Positions 1-8,406 of a stretch of 64,000 bases of DNA are shown piece by piece. The notes beneath the pieces are model-generated. The model was not told the DNA's origin. It made no database searches and was given only the letters and a program-made list of their open reading frames with translations. The DNA comes from Zygosaccharomyces rouxii (taxonomy: Eukaryota; Ascomycota; Saccharomycetes; Saccharomycetales; Saccharomycetaceae): NCBI RefSeq assembly GCF_000026365.1, contig NC_012996.1:682001-746000 (forward strand). Reading direction: 5' to 3'. Each line of letters starts with the position of its first letter. Positions within the stretch are counted from its first letter, which is position 1. Both the position numbers and the translations under genes were made by a program.

Positions 1-986
1 CCTGTGTCATTTACGTTAAGAGGACAGCCGATAGGAGTTATGCCAACGAAGTATTCAGCCATTTTAGACGTGGTACAGGTTTAGAAACCGATATGATTTT
101 TTTGAAGCCACGTATGGAGTTGAGACGTATGATTAACGATGTTGCCTACGACGGAGTTTGGGGGGTTATTCTCGTCAATAAAACAAGAAATGTGGACATT
201 CAAATTTTTTACAAAGGCCCTCAAGGTGAAACTAAATTTGACGAATATATCAGCATTTCTTCTGATGATGCAATTGCCATTTTTAACAATTTGAAGACAA
301 GCAAAGGTAGTGGCGGTATGAGCGCCAGTAGGGCACCACCACCAACTACTCTTGTTGGTGCACCTAACCCATATGCAGCTGCTGCACCACCTCCACCACA
401 TCAATCCTATTATGGTGGTTACGGTCTCACTCCACCAATGGCTCAACAACCACCAATGGCCCCTCAACAGCCACCTTACGTCCAGGCCGCTCCCTCTGCA
501 TATGCGCCATATGGAGCACCTGCACCTGCACCTCCAACCGCTACACCTTATGGTAGGTATCAACCTCAATTGGCACAACCAATGCCTGCAGCACCACCCC
601 CACCACCTGCCGCTGCTGCTGCTGCTGGTGACCCAGGTCAGCATCAACTGCTAGCAGCTATTCAAAATCTACCACCTAATGTGGTTTCCAATTTACTAGC
701 GGCTGCTCAACAACAACAACAGCAACAGCAACAACCTCAAACTAACCAGCAACTACTTGGACTCTTACAATCGATGCAACCACAACCACAACCACAACAG
801 CAACAGCAACAACAGTTCGCATCTCAACCAGTACCACAACCACAGTTTCAACGACTCCAACAACAACATTTTCCTCAACCACCAGCACCCTTGAATTCTC
901 CACCACATCAAACTCAACAACCACAGCAGTCAGCAGGTAACAACGTCCAAAGTCTCTTGGACAGTCTGGCTAAATTGCAGAAGTGA
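1..986 (+). CDS. NAB3: Nab3 nuclear RNA-binding protein, C-terminal part
   Basis: The frame is already open at base 3, so the gene is truncated by the window edge; 327 residues are visible. Nab3 is the RNA-binding partner of Nrd1 in the Nrd1-Nab3-Sen1 complex, which ends short noncoding RNA polymerase II transcripts in the nucleus. What is seen begins after the RRM, in the conserved stretch with GLETDMIFLKPRMEL and YKGPQGETKFDEYISIS, then a long Pro/Ala/Gln-rich low-complexity region with polyglutamine runs, and the conserved terminal helix NVQSLLDSLAKLQK. That last motif matches the end of S. cerevisiae Nab3 as I recall it. The polyQ tail mediates assembly in the family. Identification is firm; the start is outside the window. 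Confidence 0.96.
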   Translation, partial: CVIYVKRTADRSYANEVFSHFRRGTGLETDMIFLKPRMELRRMINDVAYDGVWGVILVNKTRNVDIQIFYKGPQGETKFDEYISISSDDAIAIFNNLKTSKGSGGMSASRAPPPTTLVGAPNPYAAAAPPPPHQSYYGGYGLTPPMAQQPPMAPQQPPYVQAAPSAYAPYGAPAPAPPTATPYGRYQPQLAQPMPAAPPPPPAAAAAAGDPGQHQLLAAIQNLPPNVVSNLLAAAQQQQQQQQQPQTNQQLLGLLQSMQPQPQPQQQQQQQFASQPVPQPQFQRLQQQHFPQPPAPLNSPPHQTQQPQQSAGNNVQSLLDSLAKLQK

Positions 987-1439
987 GCGCTTGTCTTGGT
1001 TCCACTTGGTTCTTGCGTAACAATAATTATTTTTTTGGGAATTTGCAATATCTATCTATACTTGCCGTAACGGGATTTACACCGAATTTCACAGCTGCAT
1101 AAACGATAAGCACTCTCTACTTCTACTTCTATCCTTTACATTTGATTCTAATGAGCTTAAAGACGTTCGAATTCAAATTATCCAATTTTGTATAATCATC
1201 TTATCTCATCGGCTAGTTGACTACATATGTATTATTCTTTTTTCTTAGTCCGGTGATACCTATCCAAGGTGCAGATCATCTTCGGACAGTCGTTCAATCA
1301 AGTTCCGGGATTCTCTTAAAGGTACTAATACTTAACACCGCATCACCATTCAATAATTAGTAACAATTCGATACCCATTCATATCAACTATCAATACTGA
1401 GTACTCATAAAGGGTATATTCTAATTGAAGCTTTACATA
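987..1439. other. Intergenic, NAB3 3' flank and MIY1 promoter
   Basis: This 453-base AT-rich spacer lies between two genes on the same strand. It should hold the NAB3 terminator and the MIY1 promoter. I see no RNA gene or conserved ORF in it. Confidence 0.6.
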
Positions 1440-2585
1440 ATGAGTCTTTCCTTCGCTACGAAACCGGTACAGGTTAATGGAATTCCCCATAGGATTCTTT
1501 TACAGAATGACAATGGGCCCTGTGCCCTATTAGCATTGGCTAATACATTATTACTAGCGCCCAGATATGCTGCTGAGGCAAGAGAATTGGCGACCCTAGC
1601 TCAACATAGTTCTGTTAAATTGGAAGATTTAGTTCAAGTTCTAGCTAATATAGCTATAATGAGCCCCAATGGTGCCAATACCGATGTTAATCAGTTGTTC
1701 CAAATATTGCCACAATTACATACTGGACTTAACGTCAACCCAATTTTTAACGGTTCCTTTGAAGATGGCATTGAAATGGCAATCTTCCGTCTTTACAACG
1801 TAGGAATTGTTCATGGTTGGATTATCGATGGTGATAGCGATCCAATCGCTAGGGAACATGTATCCAAATATTCATACGAGAGTGCTCAAAAAATTTTGCT
1901 ACAATCGTATGATATCCAAAATGGTTCTTATAGCCCACATAACAGTCAAGAAATCATCGAAGATGCTAATTACATCAGATCGTTCCTGGCAAGATCTGCT
2001 ACGCAGTTGACAGATTACGGATTAGTACATCTAAAGGAAATTTTAGTGGAAAAATCCTATGCTGTACTCTTTAGAAATGATCATTTCTCAACGATTTACA
2101 AATACGAAGGTGAGTTGTTTACATTGGTAACAGATTTGGGCTATAAGAACAGACCAGACATTGTTTGGCAATCCTTGAAATCTGTTAATGGATCTGCAGA
2201 TGTATTTTATACCGGTAATTTCATCCCTGCTACACAAGCTGCTCAAGAGGGTCCAGAACAGCCAATTGATTCAGATGCTGCTGTTGCTACAGGAGCAACT
2301 TCAAATCCTGCAGTAAATGGTGGTGGGGTTAACAACCCATTTTTGGGTGAAGGTGAAAGTGAAACATCTGCGCCATACCAATTACAACAGATTGAAGATG
2401 ATGAAGCACTAGCAAAAAGATTGCAGGAGGAGGAAGATGATCGTGCAGCTACGAACATGCAGAGAAGTTACCAAAGGAGAGAGAAGAAGAAAACGGTAGC
2501 TGAGAATGGGAATGGCAATGGTGATGGCAACGATACCAAGTCAAGGAAGAGAGATAAGATTAAGAAGAGTTGTATTATCATGTAA
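1440..2585 (+). CDS. MIY1: MINDY-family K48-specific deubiquitinase
   Basis: 381 residues. MINDY enzymes are cysteine proteases that trim Lys48-linked polyubiquitin. The catalytic Cys is C28 in LLQNDNGPCALLALAN, with the oxyanion Gln just before it, and the catalytic His is H215 in NDHFSTIYK. Near the C-terminus IEDDEALAKRLQEEEDD is a ubiquitin-interacting-type helix. The protein ends in a lysine-rich segment and CIIM, a CaaX box predicting farnesylation and membrane attachment. The start is the ATG at 1440, because the upstream extension has only TTG. It corresponds to S. cerevisiae YPL191C (MIY1) and its duplicate YGL082W, so this single copy stands for both. Followed on the same strand by the FHA gene. 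Confidence 0.93.
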   Translation: MSLSFATKPVQVNGIPHRILLQNDNGPCALLALANTLLLAPRYAAEARELATLAQHSSVKLEDLVQVLANIAIMSPNGANTDVNQLFQILPQLHTGLNVNPIFNGSFEDGIEMAIFRLYNVGIVHGWIIDGDSDPIAREHVSKYSYESAQKILLQSYDIQNGSYSPHNSQEIIEDANYIRSFLARSATQLTDYGLVHLKEILVEKSYAVLFRNDHFSTIYKYEGELFTLVTDLGYKNRPDIVWQSLKSVNGSADVFYTGNFIPATQAAQEGPEQPIDSDAAVATGATSNPAVNGGGVNNPFLGEGESETSAPYQLQQIEDDEALAKRLQEEEDDRAATNMQRSYQRREKKKTVAENGNGNGDGNDTKSRKRDKIKKSCIIM

Positions 2586-2846
2586 CATTGATCTTTAGTT
2601 TGTAGCAGTTATAGTAGTACTAGTATAGAATAAAGTGATGTTGATTGTTGTGATGTTCATGCGGATGACTATTTTGTTTCAGCCTTACCATATTTAAATA
2701 AGGGAAGGCCGGGGGACCCTATAAGGATGATAAAAGGTGGATGAATCAAGTGGCAACTTATCAAAGTCAACTACATAAAATTGACTTCAACAACAACAAC
2801 AACCAAAGGATAGGTCAGGCACAGGTCGTAATTAGTTTTTTACCCA

Positions 2847-3782
2847 ATGGAAGAGGTCAGAAAGTTCAGATTCAGTTTAAGAGAAGCGCAGAGTGACAGA
2901 GGTGTTATTAAAGTTTTTGGAAGAGCAAGTCGTAAGGATCCCAATAGAATTGCTCAGAGGGATAACCTGTTTTATGATGAAAGATCCCTGAGTCGTAATC
3001 ATGCGCTACTAGGTATAAAATTGATGGAACCATTAGCAGATGGTATTACCATGGATCAATTCAGGATTTACGTTAAAGATTTAGAATCTACCTATGGGAT
3101 TGTAGACTTGAACTCTCAGGAGTCTGATCCATTTGTAATTGACTTGAAAAATGGTGAAAGGTTTGGATTGATCAAATTGAATAACCCCATCTCTGTTAAT
3201 CAACGCCGTGGTGCTAAATTGAAATTCCAGATTGACGTGGATGATGTTGGCGAGGATGAATTTGAATGCAGAGTTAGTGACGTTTCATTCGATGACAGCC
3301 CATTGGTAACAAGACCGTCCACATGTGATAATGAAATTGAATTTCTCAGTATGTTACAAGGGTTTTCGCCATCCGACTCTGAGTCTGAGTCTGAATCTGA
3401 AGGTACGCCTTGTGCACCAAACGACGACATGGATTCCGTCTCAGAAAATTCATTCTATTCTGAAACAAGTGAAAGTTATGCGTTGGTAAATCTTTATACT
3501 TTGCCAAAAGTTGACATTTGGGATGAAGACGATGAGGAGAGTGACGTGAGGAAGGAAGATTTCAAAGTAAATGAGGAAAGAATTGGTAATAAGAGACCTT
3601 TGCCTGATGCAGACGATGAAGATGCTCAAGATGAGGGTCAAGATATTCAATTCCGACCAAACAAAAGGGCTAAGACAGGAATTGTCTCTAAGAGAGATAT
3701 TATTACGGGAACTATTGGGTTTTTATTGGGTTCAGTTGGTACTATTGGGTTTTTAATTGGCATTGCTGGAAGGTTAGAATAG
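2847..3782 (+). CDS. FHA-domain protein with C-terminal membrane anchor (YGL081W-like)
   Basis: 311 residues. An N-terminal forkhead-associated domain (about residues 15-130) shows the phosphothreonine-binding pattern: Gly-Arg in KVFGRASRK, then SLSRNHALL, then STYGIVDLN. An acidic Ser/Glu-rich middle with SESESESE runs and a basic KRAKTG stretch follow. The last 27 residues form a glycine-rich hydrophobic helix (IITGTIGFLLGSVGTIGFLIG), which suggests a tail anchor. FHA domains bind phosphothreonine partners. The position between MIY1 and MPC1/PRM3 fits S. cerevisiae YGL081W, of unknown function; that link rests on synteny and domain type. Other FHA tail-anchored yeast proteins are Far9 and Far10, which are longer. 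Membrane location is inferred. Confidence 0.82.
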   Translation: MEEVRKFRFSLREAQSDRGVIKVFGRASRKDPNRIAQRDNLFYDERSLSRNHALLGIKLMEPLADGITMDQFRIYVKDLESTYGIVDLNSQESDPFVIDLKNGERFGLIKLNNPISVNQRRGAKLKFQIDVDDVGEDEFECRVSDVSFDDSPLVTRPSTCDNEIEFLSMLQGFSPSDSESESESEGTPCAPNDDMDSVSENSFYSETSESYALVNLYTLPKVDIWDEDDEESDVRKEDFKVNEERIGNKRPLPDADDEDAQDEGQDIQFRPNKRAKTGIVSKRDIITGTIGFLLGSVGTIGFLIGIAGRLE

Positions 3783-3837
3783 TGTAATATTTTTTTTTGT
3801 TTTGGATTATATAGGTGTTTTGTTGTGTTAGTTTAAT

Positions 3838-3844
3838 GAAACAA
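3838..3844 (+). promoter_or_regulatory. Pheromone response element before PRM3
   Basis: TGAAACA, the Ste12 binding consensus, lies about 100 bases upstream of the PRM3 ATG. PRM3 is strongly induced by mating pheromone in S. cerevisiae, so the site is plausible, though one heptamer can occur by chance. Confidence 0.55.
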
Positions 3845-3940
3845 TTCTGATACAAAGGTAATATATAAGAGTATGGGAAAATCAACTGTGTATTAATTTA
3901 TTGGATCATCCAGGTTGGTGAATTGAACCAACCAGCCACT

Positions 3941-4255
3941 ATGTCTGATAACGAAAAAGTTGATAAAACTGAACCAAAAGATTCTTCTGTTGAAGTATCG
4001 CCCGTTAAACGAGTTAAGAGATTGGAAAAGAAACCACTAACGCCAACGAAAGGCAGAGTTAGTAAACCTGCAAGACAGCGTACAGTATCACCACGTATGA
4101 AGGCCAAGCAAGTAGCTTTGGCGACAACCAGAAATCCACAACAACAACAAAGGCAAAATAAGGATTCATTCTATCGAGGCGCCTTGTTGGGTTCGTTCTT
4201 GGGAGCGACACTGAGTACTGTAATTACCAATGCCATTGCTAAACTGTTAGGTTAA
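3941..4255 (+). CDS. PRM3: Prm3, nuclear envelope protein needed for karyogamy
   Basis: 104 residues. Prm3 sits on the outer nuclear envelope and is required for nuclear fusion after mating. The N-terminal two thirds is highly basic (KRVKRLEKK, RVSKPARQRTVSPRMKAK), consistent with a nuclear localisation signal. The C-terminus SFYRGALLGSFLGATLSTVITNAIAKLLG is a glycine-zipper-like membrane segment that matches the end of S. cerevisiae Prm3. The start is the ATG at 3941; the longer frame opens with TTG. It converges with RSA1: the two stop codons share the TTAA at 4252-4255. A pheromone element lies upstream. The S. cerevisiae order PRM3-RSA1 is kept. Confidence 0.92.
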   Translation: MSDNEKVDKTEPKDSSVEVSPVKRVKRLEKKPLTPTKGRVSKPARQRTVSPRMKAKQVALATTRNPQQQQRQNKDSFYRGALLGSFLGATLSTVITNAIAKLLG

Positions 4256-5217
4256 GATTTACCCCTTCTAGCATTATTGGTATTATTGTGGTTACCGCGT
4301 GTATAAGGTTTTCTAGCATTTCTCTGTTTATCATCAGGCGAACCAAACAACTTAGATTTCTCCTCGGCGGTTAACTCGTAATCCAAGAGGTGAGAATCTC
4401 CTAATTCTTTAATAAACTGCAGTAATTGCACATTCTCTTGGGCCATTTCTCTTTGAACAATTTTAACATTCAAATTAGACTTAGGATTTGTTCTATTAAC
4501 TTGATTTTGAATATTTTGAATGAATTGCTTTTGCTTCTTAGTCTCATGTAAAATACTATGACCCTTTAACTCTTCTTCTTTGACACCCATCCTTTCCATA
4601 TGTTCCTTACGTTTATTTGAGATCTTTAATAACCACATTTTTTTTCTTTCCTCCTTCCATTTTGCGATATCTTCTTCTGTAGCTAAAGTTATTGAAGTTC
4701 CTTGAATGGTAGAGGTCGAGCTTGTTGCTTCATCACCATTTGCTTCATTACCACCATCGACATCGCCATCATCATCATTCTCTTCTGCATCTGACTCTTC
4801 AATACTCGGTTCGTTTTTCAACGGTTCCTTTCTAGATTCTTTGATTGTTGGAACTGGAGAATCTTTTACTGGCGCCAGCGCCTGCGGTGTCGCCATATAA
4901 GGTACGTTTGGTGGAGGATAAACAGGTTGGTTCCAATACGAACCATATGTAGTTGGTTGCGGTGGAGAATAGTATGGAGCTGGTGCTGGTGCTGGTGCTG
5001 GTGCTGGTGCTGGTGCTGGTGCTGGTGCTGGTACTGGTACTGTCATAGGAGGAGGCTGACCATATTGATATTGTGGGATATAGTAAGGTGAAGGACGATC
5101 TAACTTTTGCCTTTTGACATCATTCTCCAATGTGCCTGACGAAGTTGGTCTTGGCAAAGCCCTACCATAGGGGGGAGGATCAGGATATGGAGAGCCATAG
5201 GAGGAAGGGTTGTACAT
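4252..5217 (-). CDS. RSA1: Rsa1, box C/D snoRNP and 60S assembly factor
   Basis: 321 residues from the ATG at 5217; the longer frame opens with TTG and would translate a GATGAG repeat. Rsa1 (NUFIP1 family) scaffolds Snu13 and the R2TP complex in box C/D snoRNP assembly and is needed for 60S subunit production. The conserved block is EEDIAKWKEERKKMWLLKISNKRKEHM, the PEP-like Snu13-binding region, followed by QFIQNIQNQVNRTNPKSNLN and the C-terminal LLQFIKELGDSHLLDYELTAEEKSKLFGS. The N-terminal half is Pro/Tyr-rich and carries an Ala-Pro dipeptide run encoded by a hexanucleotide repeat. A cluster of PAC motifs lies just before the start. The gene overlaps PRM3 tail to tail by four bases. Confidence 0.94.
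   Translation of the reverse strand: MYNPSSYGSPYPDPPPYGRALPRPTSSGTLENDVKRQKLDRPSPYYIPQYQYGQPPPMTVPVPAPAPAPAPAPAPAPAPAPYYSPPQPTTYGSYWNQPVYPPPNVPYMATPQALAPVKDSPVPTIKESRKEPLKNEPSIEESDAEENDDDGDVDGGNEANGDEATSSTSTIQGTSITLATEEDIAKWKEERKKMWLLKISNKRKEHMERMGVKEEELKGHSILHETKKQKQFIQNIQNQVNRTNPKSNLNVKIVQREMAQENVQLLQFIKELGDSHLLDYELTAEEKSKLFGSPDDKQRNARKPYTRGNHNNTNNARRGKS
4978..5037 (-). repeat. Hexanucleotide (GCTGGT) repeat coding an Ala-Pro run in RSA1
   Basis: About nine nearly perfect GCTGGT units on the + strand encode alternating Ala-Pro in Rsa1. I do not recall such a tract in S. cerevisiae Rsa1. Repeat number is likely to vary between strains. Confidence 0.9.
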
Positions 5218-5951
5218 CCTAGGATTTTCGCCAAATGAGCTTGAGATGAGATGAGATGAGATGAGATGGTTGAAATGTTCGATTTTGAACTGAAAAAATG
5301 TCAAAGGGAAACCGAGTTAGCGTATTTGGACGCTATTTCCTAATACGGAAACAAAATTTAGTACTTGCCAATTTAGGTATATTATCACGTGAATATCACA
5401 TGTTCTTAGTTCACGTGACACTTGTACTAAAACAGTAATTGCTGAATTACCCAAAACCACTAGCTTTCCTAAAGGGGTAATTGAACCTCATCAGACAAAG
5501 AAAAGAGACACATGACCCCTCAGTTTTTCCGAAGGTAACGGAAAAACTCCTGATCGGCTCCTACTAGGAACAAATCACGAATTAATATTTTTTTTCTTTG
5601 CCCCTCACAAGAATCGAAATGAGGGGAGGTCGTTTAAAGTAGTAGGTAACCCCAGGATTTAAACAAACCAAAAAAATGTGGATAAGCGTCACTCAAAGGC
5701 TAATACAAGAAACTAACACAAACTGTCCTTTGGAAGTTCCAACTCAATTTTATAGTCGTTGAAAGAAAGAAGAAAAAAGACTCCATTCTTTTATTCCTTA
5801 GGCTTCAATTCTGTTGTATCAGTTATTATTCGTTAATCCAACAAACGATCCAACAAACGTTCTAACGAAGGGTTTAAAGAGAACACTATCCAGCATTTTT
5901 TGTCAGTATTTTGAAACCCTCATCTCCATTACATCAACGAATCAGCTAATC
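5218..5951. other. Divergent RSA1-MPC1 intergenic region
   Basis: This 734-base region holds the RSA1 PAC cluster, two CACGTG E-boxes (5386-5391 in ATCACGTG and 5412-5417 in TTCACGTG) that suit Cbf1, and a perfect inverted repeat, GTTTTTCCG with CGGAAAAAC, at 5523-5547. The rest is AT-rich leader before MPC1. No RNA gene was recognised. Confidence 0.6.
5243..5268 (+). promoter_or_regulatory. PAC-box cluster (tandem GATGAG) before RSA1
   Basis: Overlapping GATGAG units repeat four times within 26-51 bases upstream of the RSA1 ATG. GATGAG is the core of the PAC element bound by Dot6/Tod6 in ribosome biogenesis promoters. The iteration looks like a pentanucleotide (GATGA) microsatellite grown from a PAC core. 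Confidence 0.6.
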
Positions 5952-6335
5952 ATGTCTCAACCGGTCCAACGCGCAGCTCAAAGGTCTTTGATTTCCAGAT
6001 ATGTCAACAAAGAGACTCTCAAATACATTTTCACCACACATTTCTGGGGTCCTGTCTCGAATTTTGGTATACCCATTGCAGCTATCTATGATTTGCAGAA
6101 AGATCCCACTTTAATTTCAGGAACAATGACAAGTGCATTGTTGGTTTATTCCGCCGTCTTTATGAGATATGCATTTGCAGTCACTCCAAAGAACTTCTTG
6201 CTTTTCGGATGTCATGTCATTAATGAAACTGCTCAGTTGGGTCAAGCATATAGATTTTTGGATTACAACTATTTCAGTTCTCCTGAAAAACAAGCAGCTA
6301 TCAAAGCTAAGTATGCCACCGTTGTTCCAAATTAG
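5952..6335 (+). CDS. MPC1: Mitochondrial pyruvate carrier subunit 1
   Basis: 127 residues. Mpc1 pairs with Mpc2 or Mpc3 in the mitochondrial inner membrane to import pyruvate. The protein has the family core ETLKYIFTTHFWGPVSNFGIPIAAIYDLQKDP, then membrane helices around TSALLVYSAVFMRYAFAV and the NFLLFGCHVINETAQLGQAYRFL segment. It is nearly the same length as S. cerevisiae Mpc1 (130). The start is the ATG at 5952; 46 upstream codons open only with TTG. In S. cerevisiae it is YGL080W on chromosome VII, while its neighbours here (RSA1, DDC1) are on XVI. Confidence 0.95.
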   Translation: MSQPVQRAAQRSLISRYVNKETLKYIFTTHFWGPVSNFGIPIAAIYDLQKDPTLISGTMTSALLVYSAVFMRYAFAVTPKNFLLFGCHVINETAQLGQAYRFLDYNYFSSPEKQAAIKAKYATVVPN

Positions 6336-6462
6336 ACACGGAAAAAGAAAACCAAAGCCAAGACCAAAACCAAAACATTCTCATATTGCTTTATTCTTCA
6401 ATTTAGTTTTGTCATTATTCATATTATAAGTAGCAACGAGTCATAATGAAATTAGTATCCAT

Positions 6463-8133
6463 TCAATCGAATAGACCCTTTGGTCTATTAGGTTGTGTAG
6501 GGCCTAATCCTTCTTGAGATTCTTGTGTACTACGGTCATTTATCTCTCTCTTCTGCCTCTTTTGTTCATCCTTTAATTCTTGTAAATATTTGCGTTTTTC
6601 TTGCTTTAACATGCTTTGTTTATCCATTGGTTTAAGACTATGATCTGGTTCCAATGGTCTTTGACCCCAACCGACTGTTGTGCGAGATCTCTCTGCTGGT
6701 GCCGCCAGCAAAATTTCTTCGTTAGGTTCCGGTTGTTCCCTCTTGAGTTCTTCTTCTTCATGGTTCCATACACTCAATGGATGTTCATCATCTTCTTTGA
6801 CAAACAATTGTCTTGTTATACTACTTTTATTCGGTATACTGCCGCCCATATTTTTTAATGGACTTCTTCTTGTTTCCTTGCTCGGTACCGAGGAGGATTT
6901 TAATGGACTAACACGAGGTAAGAATGGTTCAGCTTTGAAAGGTTCTCTACTAGCTCTTGTATTTGGCGAAACAGTGGCTGTCGCCTTGGTAATTGCGTTT
7001 TCATTTTCGGCATTAGCCATACCGCTACTATCAGTTATTTGTACGAGTTCAGATTTAACATCGGGTCTGTTTAACTCTACCAGCAATGGTTCGCCACGAT
7101 GACAAAACCATATGTTTAAATTACCACTCAGGCTTGATTTCCCCGATGACCCTATACTCATAAAATTTTTAAAATCTTTTAATTTGAAAACAATACTTTT
7201 AGTACCATCGTCTCCCTTATCTCCATTGTTAATTTCTTTGAGGAAAAGACAGTGGCACTCCAAATCAGACGTGCTAATGGTATTGCTTAGGCTTATGTTG
7301 TTTCTTAAAACGTCGTTATTTTTTCCATAGATAGCCTTAGTGAAGGCGGTTACACATAATTTTTGATGGCTTATTTCCAACTTCATCTCCTCTGTAATAT
7401 TTGGATTACAATTGTCAAGAAAATTTTTGATGAGAGCTTGGTTGCAACAGACGAGATTAATCTCATCAGCCATGGTTAATTGATTCATATCCTTGGGGTT
7501 TGGTTCATTATTTTCATTGAAAAGAGCTGTTGATAGTTCACGTTCAGCCTCAACAAATATTTCAGAAAGTCTATGGTTTAATGTTTCCTGTACAGATCGC
7601 GATTTCGATCCATAGACATCTAAGAATTTTCTCTTGTATTTCAAATCGATGACAATAGGATCATATTTAATTGGCGTAAACTGAGGTGTATAATCCTTGC
7701 TTATCAAAGATGACATTTCGATGTGGATTAAAAGCCGATTTGCTAAAACATCAGGACAACTAGCAGTATTATTAATCGCTATTGTAAATTCATTTACAGA
7801 ATCGCCATCAGGTTTCTTTGATATAGTTGTCAAATGTCTTCCATTCACTTCAAAAGAGTACAATTTCTGATCGGTACCATGAGAATCAGGTACTATCTGT
7901 ACGCCGTCCTCACCAAATACAATTTCATATGGTTTAAATTCATAATCTTCAAAGAAACTGCGTGCAAACCTCACCTGACACAACGTCGTGTCCGTGGTAT
8001 TGATGGCCCATGCAATGAGCTCGGCGGATGTTATAGTAAAGTTGATGTCTTTCCGTACTGTGGTTAAAGCAGAAACTGTACGAAACCATATATTGTGTTT
8101 TTCTGAATCCTGAAAAGTTGCCTTAAATGACAT
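6463..8133 (-). CDS. DDC1: Ddc1, 9-1-1 checkpoint clamp subunit
   Basis: 556 residues. Ddc1 is the Rad9-like subunit of the heterotrimeric Rad17-Mec3-Ddc1 clamp, which is loaded at damaged DNA and activates Mec1. The N-terminal about 370 residues are the PCNA-like fold (start MSFKATFQDSEKHNIWFRTV; KRKFLDVYGSKSRSVQETL). The rest is a disordered, charged tail. The tail keeps W489 (TTVGWGQRP), which by distance from the end matches the Mec1-activating W544 of S. cerevisiae, and T546 (GLGPTQPNRPKGLFD), which matches the Dpb11-binding T602. S. cerevisiae Ddc1 has 612 residues, so the tail is shorter but its end is preserved. It converges with MPC1. Confidence 0.93.
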   Translation of the reverse strand: MSFKATFQDSEKHNIWFRTVSALTTVRKDINFTITSAELIAWAINTTDTTLCQVRFARSFFEDYEFKPYEIVFGEDGVQIVPDSHGTDQKLYSFEVNGRHLTTISKKPDGDSVNEFTIAINNTASCPDVLANRLLIHIEMSSLISKDYTPQFTPIKYDPIVIDLKYKRKFLDVYGSKSRSVQETLNHRLSEIFVEAERELSTALFNENNEPNPKDMNQLTMADEINLVCCNQALIKNFLDNCNPNITEEMKLEISHQKLCVTAFTKAIYGKNNDVLRNNISLSNTISTSDLECHCLFLKEINNGDKGDDGTKSIVFKLKDFKNFMSIGSSGKSSLSGNLNIWFCHRGEPLLVELNRPDVKSELVQITDSSGMANAENENAITKATATVSPNTRASREPFKAEPFLPRVSPLKSSSVPSKETRRSPLKNMGGSIPNKSSITRQLFVKEDDEHPLSVWNHEEEELKREQPEPNEEILLAAPAERSRTTVGWGQRPLEPDHSLKPMDKQSMLKQEKRKYLQELKDEQKRQKREINDRSTQESQEGLGPTQPNRPKGLFD

Positions 8134-8406
8134 TTGCTAGAATTGTACTTTTATAATTCATCAAAGGTAGAAAATTACCTATCGTTCTGATTAGTGTTAG
8201 AGTTGTATAGATCAAATTGTTCTTATCAAGCTCGCTCCCGGCTGAAGAATATGACGAGGAATGACAGAAATAATAGTAAAAAAGGAAAAAGGAAAAAAAA
8301 ATACGAAGAATGATATTGATGGGCCTACTTTCATGACTGTATTTATTTATTAGCTTTTTTTCATTTTTTTACAACGTTATTTCAAATTGATCAAATATAT
8401 AAAGGG

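Noticed and set aside
5384..5547. A point centromere: ATCACGTG resembles CDEI and TTCCGAA resembles the CDEIII core.
   Set aside because: The sequence between them is not strongly AT-rich, and the bases around TTCCGAA do not fit the CDEIII consensus.
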